A stretch of DNA of 23,528 nt. It comes from an uncultured Alistipes sp. Its GTDB lineage: Bacteria > Bacteroidota > Bacteroidia > Bacteroidales > Rikenellaceae. A model generated the notes under the pieces. That model was given only the letters and a program-made list of their open reading frames with translations, was not told the origin of the DNA and searched no databases. The translations under genes and the position numbers were made by a program. Below, one piece after another: positions 15,574 to 23,492 of the stretch. The first letter of the stretch is position 1, and each line of letters opens with the position of its first letter. The stretch spans positions 1 to 23,528 of the forward strand of contig URBJ01000032.1 in NCBI GenBank assembly GCA_900546005.1. Reading direction: 5' to 3'.

Positions 15574-17787
15574 TTAAGGCATCTTGATTTTTGCGGAGTC
15601 GGTTTGGATTGAGTCGGGAACGATGCCGATGCCTCCGATAAGCGCCGTGCTGTCTTCCGCAGGGGGCTCGGCCAATCCTCGGGCCACCATCATGGCCAAT
15701 ACTTGTGGCTCGCGTCCCATAAAGTTTTTGAACAGCGTCATCCCGTCTGAACTTCCTCCCGGTTCGAGAATCGTGCTCCGGAACGCTTGGGCCACCTCAC
15801 GATCGAACAGATCGCCACTCTTGGTAAAGACTTGGAAAGCATCCTTGTCGAGGACTTCGGCCCACAGATAGCCGTAATATCCGGCTGCATATCCTCCGTC
15901 AAAAATGTGGGCGAAATAAGGAGCCCGGTATCGGGGAGCGATTTGGGGAATGAGTCCCCGCTTTTCGTAAAGCGCCTGTTGCTCGAACGCGTCGAGGTCG
16001 ATCGTTTTGTATTCGGTAATCGAGTGCAGATCCATATCCAACAATGCGGCGGCGGCCAGTTCGGTTGTCGCGAATCCCTGATTACTCAATGTGCTGGCGT
16101 GTATTTTCCGGATCAAGTGGTCCGGGATCGGATCTCCTGTCTGGTAATTGCGGGCATAGAAACGCAGCACTTCGGGTTCGGTTGCCCAGTTCTCCATAAT
16201 TTGTGAGGGAAGCTCTACAAAATCCCACTCGGCATGGGAGGTGCCGTTGTATTTCGCTTTGCTGAAAAACTTGTGGAGTGCATGTCCGAATTCATGGAAC
16301 AGGTTTTTTGTCTCGTCTAAAGTCAACAGCGGGGATTGGCTTCCTGAAGGTGGCGTGAAATTGCAGACAACCGTAACGATCGGAAAGACGCGTGTACTGT
16401 CCGTCGCATAGAGGCCGTTGCGGAAGAGTCCACACCATGCACCGCCGCGTTTCTCCTTGCGCATGTACGGGTCTAGATTGAGTACACCCAATGGAGCGTC
16501 GTTGCGGTCGAGCACCTCATATACGAAACACTCCTTGTTGTAGGTCGGTACCGAAATCGGCCGGAACGAGAGTCCCCACAGCCGGTTGCAAAGCTGGAAT
16601 ACGCCGGTCTTCACATCTTCCAAGGCGAAGTAGGGCTGCAGCATCGATTCGTCAACCCGGTAGTCTCGGCGTCTCAGTTTCTCGGCGTAGTACCACCAGT
16701 CCCATGCGTAAACGGTCGAATCTCCAGTTTCGGTTTTCTTGATTGAGGTGATCTCGGCCAACTCTTCCTTGGCCAGCTCAAGGGCTGGAGTCCATAACGT
16801 ATCGAGCAGCCCGTAGACCTTTTCGGTATTTTGTGCCATACGGTCATCCAGCACGAATGCGGCGTATGAGGGGTAGCCCAAAAGGTGGGCCTTTTCGGTG
16901 CGAAGCCGAAGAATGTCGTTGACAATCTGTCGGTTGTCATGTTCGTTGCCGTTGCGTCCCCGATTGGTGTAGGCCGTGTACATCTTTTGGCGCAGGGTGT
17001 CGATCTCGCTGTGGGTCAGAAAGGGAATCAGGCAGGAGTTGTCGAGCGTGAAGACCCATTTGTTGTCCAACCCTAAATCATTGCCCCGTTTCATGGCCGA
17101 ATTTTTTAGCTCGTCGGGCAGGCCGTTGAGGTGTTTGGCCGAATCGATCACCAATTTGAAGCTTTTCGTTTCGGCTTGCAGGTTATTCCCGAAACGGATG
17201 CTGAGAGACGAGAGCTCTTGGTTGATCTCTTGAAGTCTCTTTTTCTTCTGAGGATCGAGTCGGGCTCCGCTGCGAACGAATTTTTTGTGAATCAGTTCGG
17301 TCAGGCGCCGTTGCTCCGGGTCGGTGATGCGTTGCTCGCGGGTGGCATAGACGCTGTCGATGCGGGCAAACAGTCGTTCGTTCTGATAGATGCTGTCGTA
17401 ATGGGCTGTGACTTTTGGTGCGATCTCCAGCTCGATTTGTCTCAGTTCGTCGTTGCCGTCGGTCGCTACTATTTGGCCAAATATTGAATAGGTACGATCG
17501 AGCAGTTCGCCGCTTCGGTCGAGTGCGGCGATTACGTTGTTGAAATCAGGGGCCTGTGAGTTGGAGACGATCGAATCGATCTCGGCCGAATGGAGGGCAA
17601 TGCCGCGTTCGATGGCCGGTTTGTAGTGTTCCGGGCGGATCTTGTCAAACGGAGGGAACCCATAAGGGGTATCCCATTGTGTGAAAAACGGATTGGGGGG
17701 TGGGGTCTCCTTTTTGCACCCCGTGGTGGATATTGAGAAGATGAGCGCGCCGATGGCAACAAAAAAAAGCGTGACGAAGCGTGACAT
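15574..17787 (-). CDS. M3-family peptidyl-dipeptidase lipoprotein
   Basis: The start at 17787 (737 residues) is chosen for its lipoprotein signal peptide (MSRFVTLFFVAIGALIFSISTTGC; lipobox Cys C24); the frame is open 28 codons further upstream. The C-terminal half holds the gluzincin zinc site: HEFGH (H498, E499, H502) and WDFVELPSQIMENW, with third ligand probably E525. Flanking sequence MRKEKRGGAWCGLF and YRAPYFAHIFDGGYAAGYYGYLWAEVL matches dipeptidyl carboxypeptidase (Dcp)/oligopeptidase A-type M3 enzymes. It would trim short peptides in the periplasm or at the outer membrane. The C-terminal tail after EPPAEDSTALIGG is a low-complexity extension. It is divergent from rsmE. Confidence 0.92.
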   Translation of the reverse strand: MSRFVTLFFVAIGALIFSISTTGCKKETPPPNPFFTQWDTPYGFPPFDKIRPEHYKPAIERGIALHSAEIDSIVSNSQAPDFNNVIAALDRSGELLDRTYSIFGQIVATDGNDELRQIELEIAPKVTAHYDSIYQNERLFARIDSVYATREQRITDPEQRRLTELIHKKFVRSGARLDPQKKKRLQEINQELSSLSIRFGNNLQAETKSFKLVIDSAKHLNGLPDELKNSAMKRGNDLGLDNKWVFTLDNSCLIPFLTHSEIDTLRQKMYTAYTNRGRNGNEHDNRQIVNDILRLRTEKAHLLGYPSYAAFVLDDRMAQNTEKVYGLLDTLWTPALELAKEELAEITSIKKTETGDSTVYAWDWWYYAEKLRRRDYRVDESMLQPYFALEDVKTGVFQLCNRLWGLSFRPISVPTYNKECFVYEVLDRNDAPLGVLNLDPYMRKEKRGGAWCGLFRNGLYATDSTRVFPIVTVVCNFTPPSGSQSPLLTLDETKNLFHEFGHALHKFFSKAKYNGTSHAEWDFVELPSQIMENWATEPEVLRFYARNYQTGDPIPDHLIRKIHASTLSNQGFATTELAAAALLDMDLHSITEYKTIDLDAFEQQALYEKRGLIPQIAPRYRAPYFAHIFDGGYAAGYYGYLWAEVLDKDAFQVFTKSGDLFDREVAQAFRSTILEPGGSSDGMTLFKNFMGREPQVLAMMVARGLAEPPAEDSTALIGGIGIVPDSIQTDSAKIKMP

Positions 17788-17790
17788 GTC

Positions 17791-17821
17791 GTTGTTAGTT
17801 CTTCTGGGTTTCGTATCTTTG
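17791..17821 (+). promoter_or_regulatory. promoter of rsmE
   Basis: GTTG (17791-17794), 19 bp, TATCTTTG (17814-17821): a good -33/-7 pair. It begins 4 bp from the start codon of the divergent M3 peptidase and points toward rsmE, giving a leader of about 55 nt. Confidence 0.65.
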
Positions 17822-17841
17822 CGTCGAAATTCGTTATCCCG

Positions 17842-17872
17842 CAAAAGTAACGATAATCCCGTTAAATGCAAC
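17842..17872 (-). promoter_or_regulatory. promoter of the M3 peptidase gene
   Basis: Minus strand: GTTG (17872-17869), 19 bp, TACTTTTG (17849-17842), with the same spacing as the rsmE promoter. The two -7 boxes face each other 20 bp apart, so the two transcripts would overlap at their 5' ends. Confidence 0.65.
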
Positions 17873-17882
17873 GTTTGTCTTC

Positions 17883-18599
17883 ATGCAATTATTTTATGCC
17901 CCGGATATAGATTTCAGCTCGGACAGTTATACGCTTTCCGAGGAGGAGTCGCGTCATTGTGTGCGGGTGCTCCGTCTGCGGGTAGGTGACAGTCTTTATG
18001 TTACTGATGGGAACGGGACGCTATGCCGTGCCGAGATTGCTGCGATTTCTCCGAAAAACTGTACCCTGTCGCTGCGGGAACGGACAGATGCGTTCGAAAA
18101 GCGCAACTACCGGCTGTGTGTGGCCATCGCTCCGACGAAAAATACCGACCGGTTGGAGTGGTTTGTCGAGAAGGCTACGGAGATCGGGATTGACCGTATT
18201 GTTCCGTTGTTGACCGAACACGGCGAGCGTCGGGTACTAAAGACCGATCGGTTGATGCGGGTGGCGACCGGAGCGGTCAAACAGTCGTTGAAGGCCTACC
18301 ATCCGCAGATCGACGAGCTGACTCCGTTTAGGCAGGTGGTTGAAGACCAGTCGTTCGAGGGCCTGAAATTTATCGCTTATTGTGGAGAGGAAGTCGAGCG
18401 TACGCCGTTAAAGGCGTGTGTGCAGCCCGGGGAGGATGTGTTGGTGCTGATCGGTCCCGAAGGCGATTTTTCTCCGGAGGAGGTGGCCATGGCGTGTCGT
18501 AACGGCTTTGTCCCGGTTTCGTTGGGCCGAAGCCGGTTGCGGACCGAAACGGCGGGAGTCGTGGCCGTGCATACGGTGGCGCTGCTCAACGATTTTTAA
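17883..18599 (+). CDS. rsmE: 16S rRNA (uracil1498-N3)-methyltransferase
   Basis: A 238-residue SPOUT-class methyltransferase that methylates N3 of U1498 in 16S rRNA (E. coli numbering) using S-adenosylmethionine. The N-terminal PUA-like part (MQLFYAPDID, ESRHCVRVLRLRVGDSLYVTDG) is followed by the knot domain with KNTDRLEWFVEKATEIGID, LIGPEGDFSPEEV and LGRSRLRTETAGVVAVH. These are diagnostic for RsmE. Length is normal. It has its own promoter match 62-92 bp upstream, and the chromate transporter genes follow on the same strand after 53 bp. Confidence 0.95.
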   Translation: MQLFYAPDIDFSSDSYTLSEEESRHCVRVLRLRVGDSLYVTDGNGTLCRAEIAAISPKNCTLSLRERTDAFEKRNYRLCVAIAPTKNTDRLEWFVEKATEIGIDRIVPLLTEHGERRVLKTDRLMRVATGAVKQSLKAYHPQIDELTPFRQVVEDQSFEGLKFIAYCGEEVERTPLKACVQPGEDVLVLIGPEGDFSPEEVAMACRNGFVPVSLGRSRLRTETAGVVAVHTVALLNDF

Positions 18600-18652
18600 G
18601 GTATCAAGTTTGCAGGGGAGGGAGAGTATAAAGTGTTTTGAGGGCTAGGCAT

Positions 18653-19204
18653 ATGAAAAAATATAAACCGTTTCAGCTTTTTTGGTCATTTTTTAAAATA
18701 GGCGTCTTTACCTTCGGAGGCGGTTATGCCATGATTGCGCTGATCGAAAAGGAGGTTGTCGGACGGAGACAGTGGGTTGAGCAGCGGGAGTTCCTCGATC
18801 TGTTGACCCTCGCCCAAACCTCTCCGGGCCCTTTGGCCCTGAATACCGCCGTGTTCGTCGGATACAAGGTGGACGGGTATCGGGGCGGCTTGAGTTCGGT
18901 GCTGGGTGTGGTCGTTCCTTCGTTTACGGTCATTCTGACCATTGCGCTCTTCTTCTCGGCGTTTCGGCACAATCATGTGGTCGAGGCGGTTTTCATGGGA
19001 ATGCGCCCTGCTGTCGTGGCCTTGGTGCTGGCGCCGATTTTCGGCTTGGCCAAAGGCCTGCGGGCTTGGCAACTCGTGTGTGCGGCCGTGGCGTTGGCCG
19101 TGACGTGGTACGTCGGATTCTCTCCGGTGTGGTTGATTGTCGTGGGGGCGATCGGCGGATTGTCCTATGCCTATTACGCTAAAAAGAAGAGTAAGGAATC
19201 ATGA
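18653..19204 (+). CDS. chromate transporter family protein, first half
   Basis: A 183-residue short-chain CHR protein. The start is the ATG at 18653; an upstream TTG at 18638 is open but less likely. CHR motifs: FKIGVFTFGGGYAMIALIEKEVV, then TLAQTSPGPLALNTAVFVGYK, and GMRPAVVALVL. It has about five or six hydrophobic segments in the inner membrane. Short CHR proteins occur as tandem pairs forming the equivalent of a full-length ChrA. The next gene overlaps by 4 bp (ATGA), which supports a heteromeric transporter. Substrate is annotated as chromate by family; the natural anion is unknown. Confidence 0.9.
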   Translation: MKKYKPFQLFWSFFKIGVFTFGGGYAMIALIEKEVVGRRQWVEQREFLDLLTLAQTSPGPLALNTAVFVGYKVDGYRGGLSSVLGVVVPSFTVILTIALFFSAFRHNHVVEAVFMGMRPAVVALVLAPIFGLAKGLRAWQLVCAAVALAVTWYVGFSPVWLIVVGAIGGLSYAYYAKKKSKES

Positions 19205-19725
19205 TCTATTTGCAGCTTTTTCTCTCCTATTTGAAGATCGGCTTTTTCGGTTTCGGAGGCGGATATGCCATGCTGTCGTTGATCCAGCACGAGGTGGTGA
19301 TTCGTCACAACTGGATATCGAACAGCGAATTGACCGATATTATCGCCGTGTCGCAAATGACTCCGGGGCCGATTTCGCTCAATAGTGCCACCTATATCGG
19401 ATACGTCGTGACGGACAGCGTGTGGGGGTCGGTCGTGGCGACCATAGCGGTCTGTCTGCCCTCGATGACCTTGATGATTCTGATTACCCGGTTTTATCTG
19501 GCCCTGCACGATAACCGCTATATCAAAGGGGCGATGACCGGAATGCGCCCGATGATTTTGGCAATGATCGGACTGGCGGGTGCTGTGCTCTTCACGCGCG
19601 ACACCTTTTCGGATTGGATCAGTTGGGTGATCTTCGGGGTGGTGTTTTTGGCTTCGCTGAAGCGGGTCGATCCGATTCTGCTGATTGCTCTTTCGGGAGT
19701 GGCCGGTTATCTGATATACGCCTGA
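19201..19725 (+). CDS. chromate transporter family protein, second half
   Basis: A 174-residue partner of the preceding gene, with its ATG overlapping that gene's stop. The same family motifs appear: LKIGFFGFGGGYAMLSLIQHEVV, AVSQMTPGPISLNSATYIGY and GMRPMILAM. Translational coupling through the ATGA overlap suggests equal production of the two halves. It ends before a convergent HxlR-type gene, with an inverted repeat in the 117-bp gap. Confidence 0.9.
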   Translation: MIYLQLFLSYLKIGFFGFGGGYAMLSLIQHEVVIRHNWISNSELTDIIAVSQMTPGPISLNSATYIGYVVTDSVWGSVVATIAVCLPSMTLMILITRFYLALHDNRYIKGAMTGMRPMILAMIGLAGAVLFTRDTFSDWISWVIFGVVFLASLKRVDPILLIALSGVAGYLIYA

Positions 19726-19757
19726 TCTGTGCGGGCGGGGCGAAGTGTGAACAGCAC

Positions 19758-19798
19758 TGTTGACAAACTGTCAATATCCTGTAAATAATTTGTCAACA
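19758..19798. repeat. nested inverted repeats between chromate transporter and hxlR-type gene
   Basis: TGTTGACAAA (19758-19767) is repeated inverted as TTTGTCAACA (19789-19798). Inside is a tighter palindrome, TTGACA-AAC-TGTCAA (19760-19774). The region lies between two convergent stops. No T-run follows, so it is a poor intrinsic terminator and may be a protein-binding site or a structured 3' end. Confidence 0.55.
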
Positions 19799-19842
19799 TC
19801 CGATCCGCTTTTTCTCCTCATTGGTGCTGCTTGTGCCAAGAA

Positions 19843-20202
19843 CTATCGGCTCGCCTGTTTCTCGGCGCGCTCCTTGAGTATGTCGTCCATCTCCGTCAAT
19901 GCCCACTCGACCAACGATTCAAGATGCGGAATCAAACGCTCCCCCCGTGGACTGAGCCGGTACTCCACTCGGGGCGGAATCTCGGCATAGGCCTTACGCT
20001 CGATCATGCCGTCGTTCTCCAATGTTCGCAGGGTTACGGAGAGCATCCGGTGGGATATGTCGTCGATGGTTTTCTGGATCTCTCCAAACCGCATCACCCC
20101 ATTGGCATGCAGGGTGATCAATACCAACATCGACCACTTGTCTCCCAAACGGCATAACACGTCCCGGATCGGACAATCTCCCGAATGATGAAAATTTTTC
20201 AT
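19843..20202 (-). CDS. HxlR/MarR-like winged-helix transcriptional regulator
   Basis: A 119-residue HxlR-type regulator: CPIRDVLCRLGDKWSMLVL at the start, then RFGEIQKTIDDISHRMLSVTLRTLENDGMIERKAY (recognition and wing region) and VEYRLSPRGERLIPHLESLVEW. It binds DNA as a dimer. C10 in the CPIR motif is at the position used by some HxlR proteins (YodB, HypR) to sense electrophiles or oxidants, which is family knowledge, not shown here. It is divergent from a DJ-1/PfpI-like gene across a 156-bp region with several palindromes, so it probably controls that gene and itself. Confidence 0.9.
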   Translation of the reverse strand: MKNFHHSGDCPIRDVLCRLGDKWSMLVLITLHANGVMRFGEIQKTIDDISHRMLSVTLRTLENDGMIERKAYAEIPPRVEYRLSPRGERLIPHLESLVEWALTEMDDILKERAEKQASR

Positions 20203-20227
20203 GTTCTATCTGTCTGGTTCTTACGGT

Positions 20228-20261
20228 TAGTTATCTCTTTGTAACTATCTAACAGTTAGAT
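20228..20261. promoter_or_regulatory. candidate HxlR operator cluster (upstream copy plus palindrome)
   Basis: TAGTTA-N8-TAACTA (20228-20247) overlaps the perfect palindrome ATCTAAC-A-GTTAGAT (20247-20261). It is 26 bp from the regulator start, in its leader. Palindromes of this size are typical of dimeric winged-helix regulators. Confidence 0.55.
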
Positions 20262-20278
20262 TATTTCTTGGTTTTTTG

Positions 20279-20299
20279 GTGCAATTTGCACTATATTTG
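20279..20299 (+). promoter_or_regulatory. promoter of the DJ-1/PfpI-like gene with abutting palindrome
   Basis: TATATTTG (20292-20299) fits the -7 consensus. It is directly preceded by the palindrome GTGCAA-T-TTGCAC (20279-20291), placing a possible operator between the -33 and -7 positions. A CTTG lies 21 bp upstream as a possible -33. Confidence 0.55.
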
Positions 20300-20303
20300 T
20301 AAA

Positions 20304-20311
20304 CAAAAATA
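20304..20311 (-). promoter_or_regulatory. candidate -7 box for the hxlR-type gene
   Basis: Minus-strand TATTTTTG fits TAnnTTTG and lies 4 bp from the oppositely oriented -7 box of the DJ-1-like gene. The resulting leader of about 100 nt would cross the operator cluster at 20228-20261. Confidence 0.4.
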
Positions 20312-20315
20312 ATAA

Positions 20316-20332
20316 AGTTATTCTTTGTAACT
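20316..20332. promoter_or_regulatory. second copy of the operator-like repeat
   Basis: AGTTATTCTTTGTAACT closely repeats AGTTATCTCTTTGTAACT at 20229-20246 (one base shorter), both with AGTTA...TAACT ends. The two copies bracket the divergent promoters about 87 bp apart, a layout compatible with cooperative or looping repression. Confidence 0.5.
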
Positions 20333-20358
20333 GATGTTTAACCGTAAAAAAAACGACT

Positions 20359-20892
20359 ATGGCAGCAAAAATTGCAGTGTTGGCCGTCAATCCGGTCAAC
20401 GGTTCGGGACTTTTCCAGTATCTGGAGACGTTTTATGAAAATGGTATCGATTATCGGGTCTATGCGGTAGCTCCGACAACGGAGATCAAAACCAATTCGG
20501 GAATCCGGTTGATCGTCGACGATGTCGTCGCCCGGCTGAAGGGGCATGAGGATGAATTCGACGGAGTGGTCTTCTCATGTGGCGATGCCGTACCCGTATT
20601 TCAGGAACACAGTGCAGAACCCTATAACGTGGATATGTTGCAGGTTCTTAAGAATTTCGCACAGAAAGGGAAGATCATGATCGGACATTGTGCCGCCGCA
20701 TTGATGTTCGAAATCGTCGGTATCGCGGAAGGAAAGCGTTTGGCCGTACATCCGATGGCTAAACCGGCAATCGTTCACGGCATAGCGACGGACGAAGCGG
20801 CTGAGGTTGATGGAAATTTCTATACAGCTCAGCAGGAGCATGCGCTTCCGGAGCTGTTGCCTCGCCTGATCGATCGGTTGAAAGCGTTGTAG
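20359..20892 (+). CDS. DJ-1/PfpI superfamily protein
   Basis: A 177-residue class I glutamine amidotransferase-like protein. The nucleophile elbow is IGHCAAALMF with C111. The fold's first strand AAKIAVLAVNPVNGSGLF and the VFSCGDAVPVF segment are visible, but the conserved Glu near residue 18 of human DJ-1 is not obvious. Family members act as deglycase/glyoxalase, chaperone, protease or redox proteins; which applies here is unknown. The divergent HxlR gene and operators suggest induction by electrophile or oxidative stress. Confidence 0.85.
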   Translation: MAAKIAVLAVNPVNGSGLFQYLETFYENGIDYRVYAVAPTTEIKTNSGIRLIVDDVVARLKGHEDEFDGVVFSCGDAVPVFQEHSAEPYNVDMLQVLKNFAQKGKIMIGHCAAALMFEIVGIAEGKRLAVHPMAKPAIVHGIATDEAAEVDGNFYTAQQEHALPELLPRLIDRLKAL

Positions 20893-20990
20893 ACCGGAAG
20901 ATTCCGCAGAGGAAATTGTGTGCGCTTGGCCCGAATACGGCGATGATCAGTCTGTTTCAGGTTGGCCGCACGCAGAACACGCAGAAAAAG

Positions 20991-21022
20991 AAAAGAGGAT
21001 CGCTCAAGCGACCCTCTTTTTT
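20991..21022. terminator. bidirectional terminator between DJ-1-like gene and fabG
   Basis: AAAAGAGG-A-TCGC pairs with GCGA-C-CCTCTTTT across TCAA, with T-rich ends on both strands. The single odd pair is G.U as minus-strand RNA and A.C as plus-strand RNA, so it is slightly stronger for fabG. Confidence 0.85.
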
Positions 21023-21051
21023 GTGTATATTGCCTTTGTTGGAATAACGAA

Positions 21052-21798
21052 TCAGGTGTTCATGGCTCCGCAGACGTTGATCACCTGTCCGCTCACATAA
21101 GAGGACAGATCCGAAGCGAGGAACAGAGCAACCTTGGCCACGTCGTCCGGCGTACCGCCCCGACGCAGCGGAATCTGTTTGGCCCATTCGGCCTTGATCT
21201 CGTCCGAGAGCGCATTGGTCATATCCGTGATGATGAATCCCGGTGCGATGGCATTGGCCCGTACACCCCGCGGTCCCAACTCTTTGGCGATCGATTTGGC
21301 CAGACCGATCAGTCCGGCTTTCGAGGCCGAATAGTTGCACTGTCCGGCATTACCCGAAACCCCGACGACCGAAGCCATATTGATGATGCTTCCGCCTTTT
21401 TGTTTCATCATGATCGGAGTTACGGCGTGTATGAAGTTGAACGCCGATTTGAGATTCACGTTGATGACCATATCCCATTGCTGTTCGCTCATCCGCATCA
21501 TCAATCCGTCGCGGGTGATTCCGGCGTTGTTGACCAGCACGTCGATCCGTCCGAAATCCTTCATGATCTGGGCTACGACATTGGCCGTGTCTTCGAAGTC
21601 GGCAGCGTTCGAGGCGTAGCCTTTCGCCTTGACTCCCAAAGCCTGCAACTCTTTTTCCGTGTTCTGGAAGTTCTCATCGACTTTCAGATCGGTGAAAACG
21701 ACGGAAGCGCCCTCTTCGGCAAATCGCATGGCGATAGCCTTGCCGATGCCTCTTGCGGCGCCGGTGACGATAGCGACTTTTCCTTCGAGTAATTTCAT
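21052..21798 (-). CDS. fabG: 3-oxoacyl-[acyl-carrier-protein] reductase
   Basis: A 248-residue SDR enzyme reducing 3-oxoacyl-ACP with NADPH in fatty-acid elongation. Motifs: TGAARGIG (12-19), NNAG (90-93), S143, YSASK (Y156, K160) and IAPGFIITDMT, ending in VSGQVINVCGAMNT. Length and spacing are those of classical FabG. The ATG is preceded by AACTTAAATCATAACAA. It is divergent from glyA, each with its own -7 box. No other fatty-acid genes are next to it. FabG-like paralogues with other substrates exist, but this sequence is close to the canonical type. Confidence 0.93.
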   Translation of the reverse strand: MKLLEGKVAIVTGAARGIGKAIAMRFAEEGASVVFTDLKVDENFQNTEKELQALGVKAKGYASNAADFEDTANVVAQIMKDFGRIDVLVNNAGITRDGLMMRMSEQQWDMVINVNLKSAFNFIHAVTPIMMKQKGGSIINMASVVGVSGNAGQCNYSASKAGLIGLAKSIAKELGPRGVRANAIAPGFIITDMTNALSDEIKAEWAKQIPLRRGGTPDDVAKVALFLASDLSSYVSGQVINVCGAMNT

Positions 21799-21852
21799 TT
21801 GTTATGATTTAAGTTACTGATAAATACGACTCCGTTTCGCACCGGAGTATCG

Positions 21853-21860
21853 CAAAGATA
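21853..21860 (-). promoter_or_regulatory. candidate -7 box of fabG
   Basis: Minus-strand TATCTTTG fits TAnnTTTG, giving a leader of about 50 nt. No clear -33 TTG is present. Confidence 0.5.
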
Positions 21861-21913
21861 CGAATTTATTCGAGATGGCGTATAAAACCTCGGGTTTTCT
21901 TGCTCTTTTTTAC

Positions 21914-21921
21914 TACCTTTG
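21914..21921 (+). promoter_or_regulatory. candidate -7 box of glyA
   Basis: TACCTTTG fits TAnnTTTG, 40 bp before the glyA ATG. The -33 region (GGGTTTTCTTG) is only a loose match. Confidence 0.5.
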
Positions 21922-21961
21922 GAGCGTCGTTCAGACGGTGAAACTTAAAACAACATAACTT

Positions 21962-23242
21962 ATGGTGAAGGATACAAAACTATTCGCACTGCTGGAGGCT
22001 GAAAAGCAGCGGCAGTTGCATGGAATCGAACTGATTGCTTCTGAAAACTTTGTGAGTGAACAAGTCATGCAGGCGATGGGGTCTGTGTTGACCAACAAAT
22101 ATGCCGAAGGTTATCCCGGAGCCCGCTATTACGGAGGTTGCGAGGTTGTCGATCAGGTCGAGCAACTGGCCATCGATCGTCTCTGCCAGCTCTACGGTGC
22201 GGAGTATGCCAACGTTCAGCCCCACTCGGGTGCACAGGCCAATATGGCTGTGTTTCTTACGGTGTTGAAGCCGGGCGATACCTTTATGGGTCTCGACTTG
22301 GCTCACGGCGGACACTTGTCTCATGGATCTCCTGTCAATACGTCGGGTATCCTTTACAAGGCTGTAGGTTACAAGCTGAATGAAGAGACCGGTCGGATCG
22401 ATTACGATGAAATGGAGCGTTTGGCCCTCGAGTGCAAGCCCAAACTGATCGTGGGTGGAGCTTCTGCGTACAGCCGCGAATGGGATTACGCCCGCATGCG
22501 GGCGATTGCCGATAAGGTAGGTGCACTGCTGATGATCGATATGGCCCACACGGCAGGTCTGATTGCTGCCGGACTGTTGGATAATCCGGTCAAATATGCA
22601 CACATCGTTACCTCTACGACGCACAAGACGCTTCGTGGTCCGCGTGGAGGTGTGATCCTGATGGGTAAGGATTTTGAGAATCCGTGGGGAATCAAGACGC
22701 CGAAAGGGGAAGTGAAGAAGATGTCGGCCATGATCAATTCGGCGGTATTTCCCGGTATTCAGGGAGGTCCGCTGGAACATGTGATTGCCGCCAAGGCCGT
22801 AGCTTTCGGCGAAGCGCTCGATCCGTCGTACAAAGTTTATCAGACGCAGGTGCAGAAGAATGCACAGGCGATGGCTGCCGCATTCCTCAAACGGGGATAC
22901 AAGGTGGTTTCGGGTGGAACCGACAACCACTTGATGCTGATAGATCTGCGGACAAAATTCCCGGAACTGACCGGTAAACAGGCCGAGAAGGTGTTGGTTC
23001 GTGCCGATATTACGACCAACAAGAATATGGTGCCCTTCGACAGCCGTTCTCCGTTCCAAACCTCAGGTATTCGGGTCGGAACTCCGGCCATTACCACCCG
23101 GGGATTGAAGGAGGAGCAAATGGAGCTGATCGTCGACATGATCGACCGGGTTCTCTCCGACATCGAAAACGAAGCGAATATCGCAGCAGTCCGCAAGGAG
23201 GTTAACGAGCTGATGGCACAATACCCCTTGTTCGCTTGGTAG
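21962..23242 (+). CDS. glyA: serine hydroxymethyltransferase
   Basis: A 426-residue PLP enzyme converting serine plus tetrahydrofolate to glycine plus 5,10-methylene-tetrahydrofolate in the cytoplasm. Signature segments: [57 protein letters not shown] and the PLP-lysine site [14 protein letters not shown] with K222. Length is normal. The leader AACTTAAAACAACATAACTT before the ATG resembles the rhaB and rhaA leaders. The gene is monocistronic: its own -7 box lies upstream and a strong terminator begins 30 bp downstream. Confidence 0.97.
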   Translation: MVKDTKLFALLEAEKQRQLHGIELIASENFVSEQVMQAMGSVLTNKYAEGYPGARYYGGCEVVDQVEQLAIDRLCQLYGAEYANVQPHSGAQANMAVFLTVLKPGDTFMGLDLAHGGHLSHGSPVNTSGILYKAVGYKLNEETGRIDYDEMERLALECKPKLIVGGASAYSREWDYARMRAIADKVGALLMIDMAHTAGLIAAGLLDNPVKYAHIVTSTTHKTLRGPRGGVILMGKDFENPWGIKTPKGEVKKMSAMINSAVFPGIQGGPLEHVIAAKAVAFGEALDPSYKVYQTQVQKNAQAMAAAFLKRGYKVVSGGTDNHLMLIDLRTKFPELTGKQAEKVLVRADITTNKNMVPFDSRSPFQTSGIRVGTPAITTRGLKEEQMELIVDMIDRVLSDIENEANIAAVRKEVNELMAQYPLFAW

Positions 23243-23271
23243 TATAACATCAATCAGTCTTATATTGTGAA

Positions 23272-23307
23272 GATCGAGTCACCTTTATGGTGGCTCGATC
23301 CTTTTTT
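23272..23307 (+). terminator. intrinsic terminator of glyA
   Basis: GATCGAGTCACC pairs with GGTGGCTCGATC (12 pairs, one U.G) across a 5-nt loop and is followed by CTTTTTT. Confidence 0.92.
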
Positions 23308-23492
23308 GTATGGATCTTGCAGTGCGAAAATGGTGTCTATGGAGCGTCGGTTTATGCAATGTACTATGAAAGAGTCTGGGCGTATGAGGTGATTATAACT
23401 TTTGGTTATGATACATAACGATTTGTGTCTGGTGGGGATGACGAAAAAGCGCTTCATTTGCGGAGTCAAAAACAGTTAAACGTATATCGGTT

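Noticed and set aside
20970..20986. CGCAGAA repeated next to CGCACGCAGAACACGCAG
   Set aside because: Very short repeat beside a terminator; too little sequence to separate from chance.
21980..23059. 359-codon minus-strand open frame opposite glyA
   Set aside because: Histidine/arginine-rich shadow of glyA without a recognisable domain.
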